From the NCBI GenBank assembly GCA_027627225.1, contig CM051034.1:12430261-12494260 (forward strand): DNA of 64,000 nucleotides, read 5' to 3'. Numbering within the stretch: the stretch's first letter is position 1; each line of letters begins with the position of its first letter. The position numbers and the translations under genes were made by a program. Source of the DNA: Congeria kusceri. Taxonomy: Eukaryota > Mollusca > Bivalvia > Myida > Dreissenidae. Below the pieces are notes generated by a model. It was not told where the DNA came from. It worked only from the letters and a program-made list of their open reading frames with translations, and did not search any database. Positions 1-10,010 of this stretch are shown piece by piece.

Positions 1-28
1 AACTGTCTGGTCATTGACTCCATCTGGA
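1..28 (+). CDS. Partial exon ending at a splice donor
   Basis: The window opens inside what looks like an exon: 28 bases of balanced composition ending at a consensus donor (GGA followed by GTGAGT). Two frames are open. One reads NCLVIDSIW and leaves one base over; the other reads TVWSLTPSG and ends on a codon boundary. Both can be continued into the exon at 2893, so the frame is not settled. The first has more G/C at third positions, which I weakly prefer. The product is not recognised and the gene begins to the left of the window. Confidence 0.4.
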
Positions 29-339
29 GTGAGTATTGGTGCATACCTGATAGAGATGCATCGAAAATCTATAACCATGGATGAAAGCCGATTATAGATG
101 GGAAATAAATATCTTGGATCTTCATAACACACTGTTGCTGTAATGTTGGCAGATTGATGGTGGGAGGGGAGTGAAATATTTTAATAGAAGACTCATTTAG
201 TCGCTTACAATCAGTTGAATGTTATAACCATTCTGTCTTCAAATTATTTGTCAAAATATTTTCCCAGTCAATTATTAAATTGTTTTTACCGATTTAAAAT
301 TAGGATTCATGTCTTTAATAGAAATATGTAAACTGCTCC

Positions 340-403
340 ATTATACCGTGATATACGGGGTCCATGGATCGCTATTGTGATATAGCAGGATCGCGATATA
401 ACT
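340..403. mobile_element. Fragment of the 5227-6218 TA-flanked element family
   Basis: The stretch with GGGGTCCATGGATCGCTAT followed by TGATATAGC matches the right subterminal part of the element at 5227-6218, where GATAGCGATCCATGGACCCC occurs in the opposite orientation. Only this piece is visible; no second end was found. Confidence 0.5.
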
Positions 404-486
404 TGCGCCCTATCAGGTCATTCATACATGTATACACAAGCCTGTTTTGCCGACCTCAAAAAGTACACGTAATTTACTGAGTTTGT

Positions 487-1075
487 ATGCCCCCGGCATA
501 TAGGGATGCGGGAGGCATAAAGTGATTGTCCGTCCGATTTTACTGTTTCGTTTTGCACCTGGATACTTATTGAGTTGTTGCCTATGAACATTTCTAATCC
601 ACCCATATCACCTAACCTCACTTTGACCTTGACCTTAATTGGACTTACAATAATTCAAATGGGCTATTTCTTTGTGAACTAGATTCTACCGTTTCATCTA
701 GCACCAACACCACTTACTACAACACTTGGAAACTTACACAGTTGTTGCTTATGAGCATTACTAATCAACTCATATCACCCAACCTCACTTTGACCTTGAC
801 CTAATTTGGACTTAGAATAATTCAAATGGGCTATTTCTTGCTTAACAGAATAATTCAAATGTGCTAATTTTGGTTACCTTAATTTTACCGTTTCGTCTAG
901 CACCAGCACTGCTTACTACAGCACTTGGATACTTACACAGTTGTTGCTTATGACCATCCCTAATCCACCCATATCACCCAACCATACTTTGACCTTGAAC
1001 AAATTTGGACTTAGAATAATTCAAATGGGCTTCAAGCACTAACATGTGTGTTTATCGACCACAGTGTTTTGTTTC
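487..1075 (+). repeat. Array of ~170-195 bp units, TATGCCCCC type
   Basis: Begins with TATGCCCCCGG, passes a short GTCCGTCCG stretch, then carries about three diverged units. Each has a CACTTGGATACTTACACAG-like block, CACCCATATCACC, and TTTGACCTTGACC, followed by AATAATTCAAATGGGC. It ends near a GTGTGTTTATCGACCACA tail resembling the tail of the copy at 51322-51775. It lies in the presumed intron between 28 and 2893. Confidence 0.75.
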
Positions 1076-1365
1076 AACCAAAATTCTCCCAAGTAAACAT
1101 TCAGTACAACCGAAACGAATATTTTACTGGACCTCGTAGTTTCAGAATTTTCATTTTGAGTAATTATTCGGAGTATCTTTGCGGAGTTAGGCGGAATGGT
1201 AGCTAATGCCCCCCCCCCCTAATTTTACTCATAATCACTCTTGAGTGCGTATACAACTGATAGCTGATGCCAATGTGACGCTGAGTAATTACTCCCTGAT
1301 CTTTCGTATATCTGCTCCATATCCACTCATCTCTAGCTAATGTTTCATACATAGCGCTACACTAA

Positions 1366-1413
1366 ACCAGGTGAACCATACTGGGCCATCATGGACCTCT
1401 TGTACTTTTAGCT
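1366..1413 (+). repeat. Terminal piece of the CAGGTGA...CCCTCTTG repeat family
   Basis: CAGGTGAACCATACTGGGCC followed by ATCATGGACCTCTTG matches the right end of the repeat inserted at 10114-11875 and the end of the array at 35395-35957. No left end is recognisable here, so this is a truncated copy. C runs at about 1209 and 1622 are the only other features of this stretch. Confidence 0.5.
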
Positions 1414-2892
1414 GTCAGTTCCACTTTACTGCACATTATTATCTTTTCATTACATTAAGCATTAAGATGACATCAGGATCACTTTTCTACTTCTTGATTG
1501 TTATTTTGCTTTCAGCTTTACAACTAGGATGAGTACTCAAGGCTGGGTAATGCCGTAACCCTGTTACGATCACGATATACAGCTTTTGCATAAGTTGAAC
1601 ACAAAGTTATTATTGTACAGCCCACCCCCCCACCCCTCCCCCCTTTTAACCTTAGGCTTAGGTTTGTCGATATGTGGTATTTCGGTAGACCAAATCTTGT
1701 AATAACTACAGAACCGTTAGGCCTAGGTTCTTCTACTTGGAAGGTTAGTCCCTATTGATTTTGATGAATAATTGTAAAACCTTTGTCGGGGCAATAACTA
1801 TGCAACCGTTGTGTTCGATTATATTGTTGACATTTCATATCAAGTGTGTCTGCTGCATTAACTGTTTTTGTGAAAAAAAAAGTAAACTTGTAAAATAAGC
1901 AAATATTTACTATTGACAGATACCTGTTTAGGTCAGACTGCACCATAAAACCCAGTGCGTATGAGTATTTCAGTGAGCTAAATTAAAAAAAAAAAGTAAA
2001 TGCAAATCACCGTTTACTCGCTTAGAAAACAAGCTGCGAATCTATATCACTTTTTTGGCCCTGTCAAATATAACAGGGGCCGAAATAAGGCATCATCTCC
2101 AAGCAAAATTAATTTAACATCATGCGCTTTTCCCCCAAAATTGACTGAACACCTTGATAGTTTGTTCCCCTTTACCACATTTGTTCCGATAATTTTCCCC
2201 AAAACCTAGGGCCTGGGTCCAGCATCTGAAAAAAGACCTGAAAAGATTTCTGTAAACAAATGTATGGTTATATTAAATTTACATTTTAACGAAATTTATA
2301 TTTTATGTACTGGTAGCTAGAAATTTGTATTGCATTTGCAAATGGATATAAAAGAAAATGAATGTGCTTGAAATATCCAGTAAACCAAATGTTTGGGGTT
2401 TATTTTATTTATCCACCCATAGTGTCAAGTACATCTTTAAAAATGTCATCATGGAAAATAAATCCATTTCACAGAGTTATGTATGGGAAATAATTGTAAA
2501 AATATATCATATAAAATTATATTCAACCTTCTTGTATATTGAGAACAAGAAGATATGAATTCATAGTCTTCATTATTGTACTATTATGCCCAAACAAATA
2601 AAAGTAAAAATATGTGCACTTGCTAACAGAAAAATGCATTGCTTTTAACTGTTTACAGTATGTAGACATTAATGCAAGCATTCAAATAATATATTGTTTC
2701 ATAACATATATGGTAAGTCAGCTGTACTTTACAGATAAGACTTTGTTGACTTAAAAGTCATGGACAATTTATCAATTAAGCAGTAAATCACATCGGCAGA
2801 CTGGTCTTATCAATGAGTGTTTGCCCTTGAAAATCAAAATGACCTACATATTTTCATGAATTTAACATTCACAGTGAGGTTTTCAATTTCAG

Positions 2893-2999
2893 ATAAGAGG
2901 ACTGTGCTATCGACTGTTCAGACCTACTTTGGGAAGTTTGGTGACTACAGAAGCACAAGTATACAGGCCAAAATCATCCATCCACATACAAGCAGTTGA
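2893..2999 (+). CDS. Exon of an unidentified gene, possibly terminal
   Basis: A good acceptor (TTTTCAATTTCAG) precedes an unusually open segment. If spliced from position 28 with one base left over, it continues NKRTVLSTVQTYFGKFGDY and stops at TGA, 2997-2999, making this a last exon. In another frame the sequence stays open for exactly 60 codons to 3072, where ATG is followed by a donor (GTAGGTGA); that reading (start IRGLCYRLFRP, end RPNPDFYM) would make 2893-3072 an internal phase-0 exon. Both join in frame to 1-28. No family is recognised. The exon itself is fairly likely; the frame is not decided. Confidence 0.45.
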
Positions 3000-3072
3000 G
3001 GTGCTCTTCATCCGACCGGCAGTCTTGTTGGGCCGCTTTGACCTCAGCAGACCGAACCCAGATTTCTACATG

Positions 3073-4184
3073 GTAGGTGAAGAGCAGTTGTGAATGTGTG
3101 AGGTATCAGATTTAGCAGTTCGGCCATGCCAACCCAAATGTATATTATCACATGAGAACCAGTAAATGTTACAAGCCCTTCTGTATAAAACTGAGAATCT
3201 GCGCAAGCCCGTTAAAAAATTTACCATTGCAGTGTTTGTGGGCTTGTGCTAATTGCGACCACTGATGTCATATGACCCACGTAAGCCAGCAAATCTGCTT
3301 TTTCTATGTATAAGTTAAAAATGTCAAAAAAATATGGTACTGTTATTTATTGATGTACTATTAAGGACTATAAACGATTTTGAAACATTTTTGTCATAAA
3401 CATTATGGAAATGTTATCAACATCAAATCTATTACTAGTAAAAGTGACAATTTATGTGACTTTAGAAACAAGTGTAGCATCAGAATGGAACAGACAAACA
3501 CTACACAATAAAAATTTCCAGTCATATTTCTATTAAAATTGAGTGTTCACATTTTGACATTTTTATAAAATTCAGCTGAATGTTCCTGTATAAATCTGTG
3601 GAGGCAATGAATTGGTATTGCAAAACTCTTTCCATGGGGTCCATGTATATAGCGTCTGGATCTATATGCAGTGTCACATCAATTTCCATGTTCACAAATA
3701 GCATTTAGGTTGCAGTGTCATTGACCAAAAATCTGTTTAATGCTTTTTCATGTTTTTCACATGGTTTCAATGCATTCATTTACACTTACGAAAAAAAAGC
3801 CGGGATTAGATCAAAATCACATTTATTTTAAGTCTCCATCCATCTAATATGACACTTTCCGAATCATATAATGTGAAATCTTTCAAAGCTTGACATACAA
3901 AACCAGTTCAGCATGAAATACAATTTTTTTATCACCATCAGTCTCGGGGACTTTCAACTTGCAGCCAGCAAGGGGTATGTCATTCAAGAGAGAGTTTGTG
4001 TATACGCTTCGCCTTTAAGGTGACATTTTAAGCATTAATTTGTCATAAACAACTAATGTGATAAAAATGATGTTTATAATTATGGTATCTAATAACTCTT
4101 ATAATATTTCAGCAAAACGAAAAAGAATTGTTGTCAATCAGATAGTACATGTTTGTATGTGCAAGCTCATTTTGATCTCCTTTT
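3073..4184. other. AT-rich sequence without recognisable features
   Basis: No credible exon, tandem repeat or element end was seen. Short open stretches such as 3522-3704 on the minus strand have no splice signals and match background. Confidence 0.4.
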
Positions 4185-4560
4185 TATGCCCCCAGCATCT
4201 TGATGCATTTGGCATATAGTGAGTGTCCTGTCCGTCCTTCCGTCCGTCTGCCCATGACAAGGTTAAGTAGATTTTACCGTTTTGTGCACCAAGACCGCTT
4301 ACTACAACACTTGGATACTTACACAGTTGTTGCTTATGACCATTCCCTATCCATCCATATCACCAAACCTCACCTTGACCTTGACCTAATTTGCGCTTAG
4401 AATAATTAAAATGGGCTGTTTCTTTGTTAACTAGATTTTACCGTTTATCTAGCACCAACACCGCTTGCTACAACACTTGGATACTTACACTGTTGTTGCT
4501 TATGACCATTCCCAATCCACCCATATCACTTTGACCTTGATCTTGACCTAATTTGGACAC
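4185..4560 (+). repeat. Array of the TATGCCCCC type, two units
   Basis: Starts TATGCCCCCAGCATCTTG, then GTCCGTCCTTCCGTCCGTC, then two units with the same blocks as 487-1075 and 51322-51775 (CACTTGGATACTTACAC, CACCCATATCAC, TTTGACCTTGA). The right end is worn away near 4560. Confidence 0.75.
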
Positions 4561-5196
4561 TTAATTGTGATTAAATGTAAATTTATTTATCAGGTTTTCA
4601 GATCAGTTATTTCCTTGATATTTATGTGTTAGCACCAAAAATGTTTAATATTTATTTAAACAAACATATGATATTGTGATGGAAGACACTATGTTACAGA
4701 ATATCTTTTACAAATGGTAGATAAATGATGGCAAAAAACTTGTCAATGTTATTTTCCAGAAAAATCAAAATTCTATGTGTACATGTACATCCAGATTATG
4801 CATATATCATTGTAGTAGGGAAAGATCTAGAGCAAATTAGCAGGGTGCTGCACCCTGCTCCTTTTTGATTCCCCCCTGCTGCCATCTGGGCTGGTCAACA
4901 TAGAATTGTTGAATATCTTTTGAAACTCAATATGAGCCTTGTCGGGAGAAAACTGGCCTTTATGACAAAATTTCCAACAAGAAATGCCAAAGTTATGTGC
5001 GTTTTTGTGACATCACGTAACTAGCATTTTATATCTAACGTTTAGACGTTAGCGACACGTTGAGAAACAATTGCACGCTAAAGTGCAATCTGTTTTATAA
5101 GCTGACAAAATATCAAATGTGCATTTCATCATCTCCTCCATAATAATTGTTAGCAAAGTATTAAAATCCATACACAGTCTTATATAAGACTACTTT

Positions 5197-5209
5197 GTTG
5201 CCTAGCAAC
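5197..5209. promoter_or_regulatory. Palindromic X-box-like (RFX) motif
   Basis: GTTGCCTAGCAAC is a perfect inverted half-site pair with one central base, matching the consensus bound by RFX-family factors. The same 13 bases recur at 6575-6587 in the second direct-repeat copy. Binding is inferred from the motif only. Confidence 0.4.
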
Positions 5210-5226
5210 GATAGAACGCCACGGTA

Positions 5227-6218
5227 CACTGCAGATCCGTTATATCGCGATCCGTTATTTCGCGATATCCAATATATCGCGAATCAACCGTGGATCCCGA
5301 TTTTTTCCCATGTACTTCAATATTTTACTATTACACCACGTTCATAAATAACTCCAGTTTGGTCTGGATTTTCACGCCTACATCGCTACTCTTTCATTCG
5401 CACTTTTGAATTGCGACAAACAATAACCCATCCCGCTTAACATCAAAGTGTAACAGTTTGACGTCTTCAGCATACATCGTGCTTGCCACCCATGACAACG
5501 TCCTTTCACTGCTGTCGCTTTAATTTTGCAGCCGAACATGTGGAGGGTGTATACAGTAGCCGTATATCATAAATCAATACTGACTTATCTGAACGACAAT
5601 AACATTATTGATACGGCATAACATTTTTCTGTTTCTTTTTTGTTTAAGAGGAAGTGCTAACTGCACATCGTTCGCGATATAGATAACCAAATTTGTTGTT
5701 ATGCTCTACGAAACTTTAATACAAAAGTAAAGATCTCGGTTCTCTGCGCTACAAAGTTTTTATACGGTAATCAATACACCCACGCTTTCCATGAGAGTGA
5801 CATGATGTTGTACATGTCAGCATAATTTTCGTGCGCTTTTCTAGCAGAACACAGGATTTACATGAAATTCATGTGCAGTTTAATTGTAAATAGGATTCGT
5901 GTTTACGACCTGCGAACAGTAAAATTTGGATTGGCGTTTCAAATTTGGTATTTATTATACGCAATTTGAAATTATTTACAAGGAATAATATTATATTTTA
6001 TTTACAAATGGAATATTTTACATATGGATATAACACATTGTGCAAAAGGCAAGTTAATTACGTGTATGTTTTGAGATCGTGAAAATAGGCTAGTGTATAC
6101 ATGTATATCTATAAAGAAAATTATGTACATGAATGACTGACATGTTATATCGTGATTCGACTATATCGCGATAGCGATCCATGGACCCCGAGAACCGCGA
6201 TATATCGGATCTGCAGTG
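5227..6218. mobile_element. 992-bp TA-flanked inverted-repeat element (nested)
   Basis: Starts CACTGCAGATCCG and ends CGGATCTGCAGTG, each directly bordered by TA (5225-5226 and 6219-6220), the duplication typical of the Tc1/mariner/pogo group. Subterminal DNA is rich in TATATCGCGAT words. It has no reading frame for a transposase. It is inserted inside the 4816-9074 element and therefore younger. A fragment of the same family is at 340-403. Confidence 0.8.
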
Positions 6219-6574
6219 TATACCGAAGGTAAAAATGGACAGCATAACTGCTATTAAAATGATTTTTATGCCAAAAATGTTTAAACTCCCTGTCTGTCGA
6301 ATACTTTGAATACAACACTTAATTTCAAATTAATATAGAACAAATATAACGGATCTGACAAAAAACGAAAAAGTTATACGCATTTCTGTGACATCAACTA
6401 AATAAATCATGAAATGGAAACATTGTTCTTCTGATATGGAGCGTTGTGATGCGCTGAAAAACAAGTGCGTGCTGTATATTTTTAAAGCAGATAATTAAGA
6501 TATTTATCTCTTCTATAAGAACTGTTACCGAAGTTTTCTGTAGACCCGTTATGCACGTTTAAAGACTATGTTTC

Positions 6575-6587
6575 GTTGCCTAGCAAC
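6575..6587. promoter_or_regulatory. Second palindromic X-box-like (RFX) motif
   Basis: GTTGCCTAGCAAC is identical to 5197-5209, although the flanking repeat copies have diverged considerably. It lies upstream, in genomic order, of the minus-strand mini-gene's 3' end. Confidence 0.4.
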
Positions 6588-7372
6588 AATAGAGCGTAAA
6601 CATATGCGTAGCAGACCGGTCCACGTTTGGCATGTTGGAATAACAACAATTGCCGTTATGAAAAATATGAAAATTAAGTCTAACATTTTATTATTAAGAA
6701 ATGTATGCCTCATTAACAAGTATATACTATTGTAATATATCTACTATATATTGCGGATGCGCATATTCGAGTGGCACATGGGTGCACGAGTATTGCCATC
6801 ACAAGAAGTTGTACAATCTCTAATTTAAAATAAGTTATTAACGTAACACAGGAATTACTAAGTTAATACGTCTTACAATTTACATCATCGTGAAAACAAG
6901 TAATTTTGACCCACACAAGTTTTCATCATGGTTGAGTTTATATTTGGTAATGTTGCTTTGAAACCGTAGAACTTCGTGATCACTGTTCAATATGGTTCTG
7001 GCGGGCGAATGTTCAATGAACAATTAGAAATAAAACAAGGCAATTTGCGTCATCAAAACGAATGGTATATTTATTGTGTCACCATAAAAGTGTGTCGACA
7101 TAAAACTGCATTGATATGATGAACGACATTCATTCTGGTATTCAAAGCACTCAATCAGCACAGCCACACCTATTCAGCGTTTGGTCCCGGCATGTATTCC
7201 TGCTACGCAGGACGAACTTACAGACGGACAGATTTATGCAGATAGTCATGTCTGGTTTTGCTACAGCCGGCCGCGGGTACAATATCCGATGAAGTAGTAT
7301 TATTGAACAGGAATGTGGGGTCTTTCAAAATGCATACAGTCGAATGCGCGGTGATCCGTGACAACCTCAACG

Positions 7373-8056
7373 TTACCATGTGGAGAACTTAAAGTACTGA
7401 TACTTCCTGAAATCGAAGAAACACATTTTCCTTCATGCCAAAAAAGCCTTATGTATGAAACAAGGGCTCATTTATTTGGAAAACTGAATGTTATACATAC
7501 TTGATTAAGATTGAAAAATATTGATTCGAAGTGTTAATTTATTCATAGCACTCATATGCATGATCATACCTATTTCCAAATAACGCCTTGAAATGCTCTC
7601 CAAGAAACACCTTCCAGTTCCTCCAGGACCATGTCGGGTATCCGTTCTGAAACATGAATTTAAGGCACATTGCACTTTCCAAGTATTAAATATAGCATAT
7701 AATTAGATCAGTGCGATTATTATTATTGAATCTACAAAAAAAATCACGCTTTCTGAAATTGACATTTTATTTTCGAATGCAATCTAGAAATCTACATTTT
7801 TAAAGAAAATAACATAAATTAAAATGTATATCTACAGTAGCAAACAGTGGATTTAATACATCAACATATTTCAATCAATCATTTTGATTTGGACAGTGTA
7901 AACAGTAGTAGCAAAACACTAGAACTGAATCAATAATTCAGCGACTGTTTACTTTCAGTTTCATACCGTTCATTTTATGGTCACAAATTTAAACGAAAAC
8001 TTTTATAGTATTGATAAATTGAACAAACAAATGCTTACCTCCATATCATCATCCAT
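7373..8056 (-). CDS. Three-exon mini-gene inside the transposon (42 residues)
   Basis: On the minus strand, exon 1 (8056-8039) begins ATGGATGATGAT and ends at donor GAG|GTAAGC. Exon 2 (7646-7570) follows acceptor TTCATGTTTCAG and ends at AAATAG|GTATGA. Exon 3 (7406-7373) follows acceptor TTCTTCGATTTCAG and stops at TAA. Phases fit (0, then 2), giving MDDDME, then NGYPTWSWRNWKVFLG through FGNR, then KYQYFKFSTW. The product is tryptophan- and aromatic-rich with no membrane segment or known domain. It may be the remnant C-terminal part of a transposon protein or a real small protein. A further exon (8141-8117, MGFNKDIL, donor TAC|GTAAGT) can join through acceptor 8064 in a different frame, giving a second open reading across the same exons. 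The first frame looks more natural to me. No family is recognised. Confidence 0.45.
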
Positions 8057-8528
8057 ATTGCCACTTCAAAATTCAAAATAAAGTATATTTAACTAATTTT
8101 CACCAGACAAACTTACGTAAAATGTCCTTATTGAAACCCATTTTTTGGTCCCGAAATATTTTTTGTTGATATATTTTTTCGAACATTAACGAAAAACTAA
8201 AGTTAATTTCGATAGAAACGATTAAATAGACCGCCATATTAATGTATCAGGAATTGCCTGTATATAAATAAACCTATGCCCCACTATACGGGTTACACGC
8301 AACCATATGCGACGCAAGTGAATGGGACCACAAAAATTCATTACGATATTATGAATATTTATTATAAGAACATGTAATAACAGTTTGCGCACGCAAAGCA
8401 AGTTTCACGCTTCCCACGTGGAGGTTTCAACAACAAGCGCTGTCAAAGCAGTCAACCAGAATGTTGTGGACAGTGCCATTATTATACATGTACCGTTATA
8501 GTATGTGTATTTGAATTTTAGGTGTTAA

Positions 8529-8665
8529 TAATTTAGACTGTACCATTGTGCATTACGTCATGCGAGTGAGCTATATTAATTTAGACAGTACCATCGTGAA
8601 TTTTCTCATGCGGACAAAGCCCATCGGCCGTATTTAGACTGTGCCAATGTGTATTACATCATTGG
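8529..8665 (+). repeat. Three-copy ~50-bp tandem repeat with CRE-like site
   Basis: Three diverged units read ATTTAGACTGTACCATTGTG followed by a CATTACGTCATGCG-type block. The first retains TTACGTCA, a CREB/ATF-like half-palindrome; the others have drifted. It lies inside the 4816-9074 element, upstream of the minus-strand mini-gene, where promoter sequence would be expected. Function is inference. Confidence 0.45.
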
Positions 8666-9081
8666 AAAGTGCGCATACATGAAAACTTGATTTCTGGATA
8701 ATGGCAGAATTAACAAAAAAACGGCTCCATTTAAATGTGCAGGGGTCCTAAAATGACACGCGCCCTGCGCGTCAAAAAGGACATTTACAGTAAATACATC
8801 CTGAATCAAAACAAGGACGTCACTTTAAACTGATTTTTCCAAAAACGTCATCAATGTCATTAAGGCCAGTTTTGTCAAGACACAGTTCATATATTTTTGC
8901 AGGTATTCAATGACAAATGAATAGCCTATGCTTTATAAACTGAATTAATAGCATTGAACTCATAAAAACACAGGATTTATCAAATTCTTAGAAAATATCT
9001 TCAAACTAGACTGCCTTTCCACCCGCTCCTTTTTAGCAGCACTGGTACCTTTTTAGGTCCTAGATCTTTTCCTAATTGTAG

Positions 9082-9634
9082 CTAGATGTGATTACATTTG
9101 GTAATGAAATAAAGCCATCATTGTTGTTTGATACCATATGTTATTTTAAACTGATCAATCTATTGATTCCATTATATTTGACATTGACATTTTCTAAGAA
9201 TTTCATTGTTCATGTTTTATTTGTCTATATTATGATTCAGGATATAGATTTAAATTGAGAACGATTCTTTTTGATTATTTTGCTGGTGAAAACAATTTCA
9301 GCCAAGTCGAAACCTTCCCAAAGGTTTTGCAAATTGCTTATATGAGTAGACATTGTTGAGAGTTTTCCTGCAGTCTAAACAAGTTCATTCGCCTGTGATT
9401 TCTTTTCCAGATTATGTTTACTCGTACATTCGTAAATCGGTGCAAAATGTACTTTTTTCTCATCTGCAATATTACTTATCAACGTTACATAAATACCCAG
9501 GCACAACTAATGAAACTGGTATTTATTAGCATTAGAATGCTTAAGCACACCCGTTATTACATGTAATTGGGGAATTAGGCTCTAGTGTTTTCGATATATT
9601 CAAATGAGTTGTTGCTTTCCCTGTTTTCCCCAAG
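9082..9634. other. AT-rich sequence, nothing recognised
   Basis: No open frame with splice signals, tandem repeat or element end was found between the transposon and the candidate exon at 9635. Confidence 0.4.
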
Positions 9635-9712
9635 CTTGATGTCAGAGGAGGAAATGCACTTCCTGTTCAGAAGCCTCAGAAGGCGATTTAATGTGCTTTT
9701 TCAAATGTAATG
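9635..9712 (+). CDS. Weak candidate exon with strong splice signals
   Basis: A pyrimidine-rich acceptor (TTTCCCTGTTTTCCCCAAG) and a consensus donor (ATG|GTAAGTAC) bracket 78 bases. One frame is open for most of it, reading MSEEEMHFLFRSLRRRFN, but stops at TAA eight bases before the donor; the other two frames also stop. It could be the last coding exon of a gene with an intron in its 3' untranslated region, an untranslated exon, or chance. It is on the same strand as 2893-2999. Confidence 0.25.
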
Positions 9713-10010
9713 GTAAGTACTCTTTGTTTATGATCAAAACTGAAGGAAATAATATTATGTTGTTGATCAGTATTTTCTAAAAATAGAACAGTTTTCTTGA
9801 TTAAAACAATCATATAATAAAAGAGTTGTGGGCTACGTCGCCAGTGGGGTGTCTCCCTATTCAATAATTGTATAATAATGCATATCAATTTTATTCATAA
9901 CAGTAAACTGTTACTCTTGAAAAATAAAAAAAGATATTTATCATCCAAATGATTCACATAATTTGGAAAAGTTGCAAGAATATTTTGGAAAATAAAGTTT
10001 CAAGATTTGA

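Larger units (their letters stand above)
4990..6595 (+). repeat. Diverged direct repeat split by a nested element
   Basis: Two related segments, about 4990-5215 and 6368-6595, share blocks in the same order: AAAGTTATGTGCGTTT/AAAGTTATACGCATTT, GTGACATCA, a GTTGAGAAACAA/GCTGAAAAACAA block, and a terminal GTTGCCTAGCAAC followed by ATAGA. The nested element 5227-6218 lies between them. The duplication predates that insertion or is a structural part of the host element. Confidence 0.65.
4816..9074 (-). mobile_element. 4.26-kb DNA transposon with 7-bp target duplication
   Basis: The ends are inverted: TAGGGAAAGATCTAG on the left, and its near complement in AGATCTTTTCCTA on the right. Further in, a left block with AAAACTGGCCTTTATGACA has an inverted partner near 8855-8895. 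Directly outside, ATTGTAG occurs on both sides (4809-4815 and 9075-9081), a 7-bp target duplication as expected for a cut-and-paste element. Inside lie a nested element (5227-6218), a diverged direct repeat of about 220 bp, a three-copy tandem repeat (8529-8665) and a small spliced reading frame on the minus strand (7373-8056). No transposase domain is seen, so it is probably non-autonomous. TSD length and TAGGG-type ends would fit hAT-like or P-like elements; the superfamily is unassigned. Confidence 0.75.
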
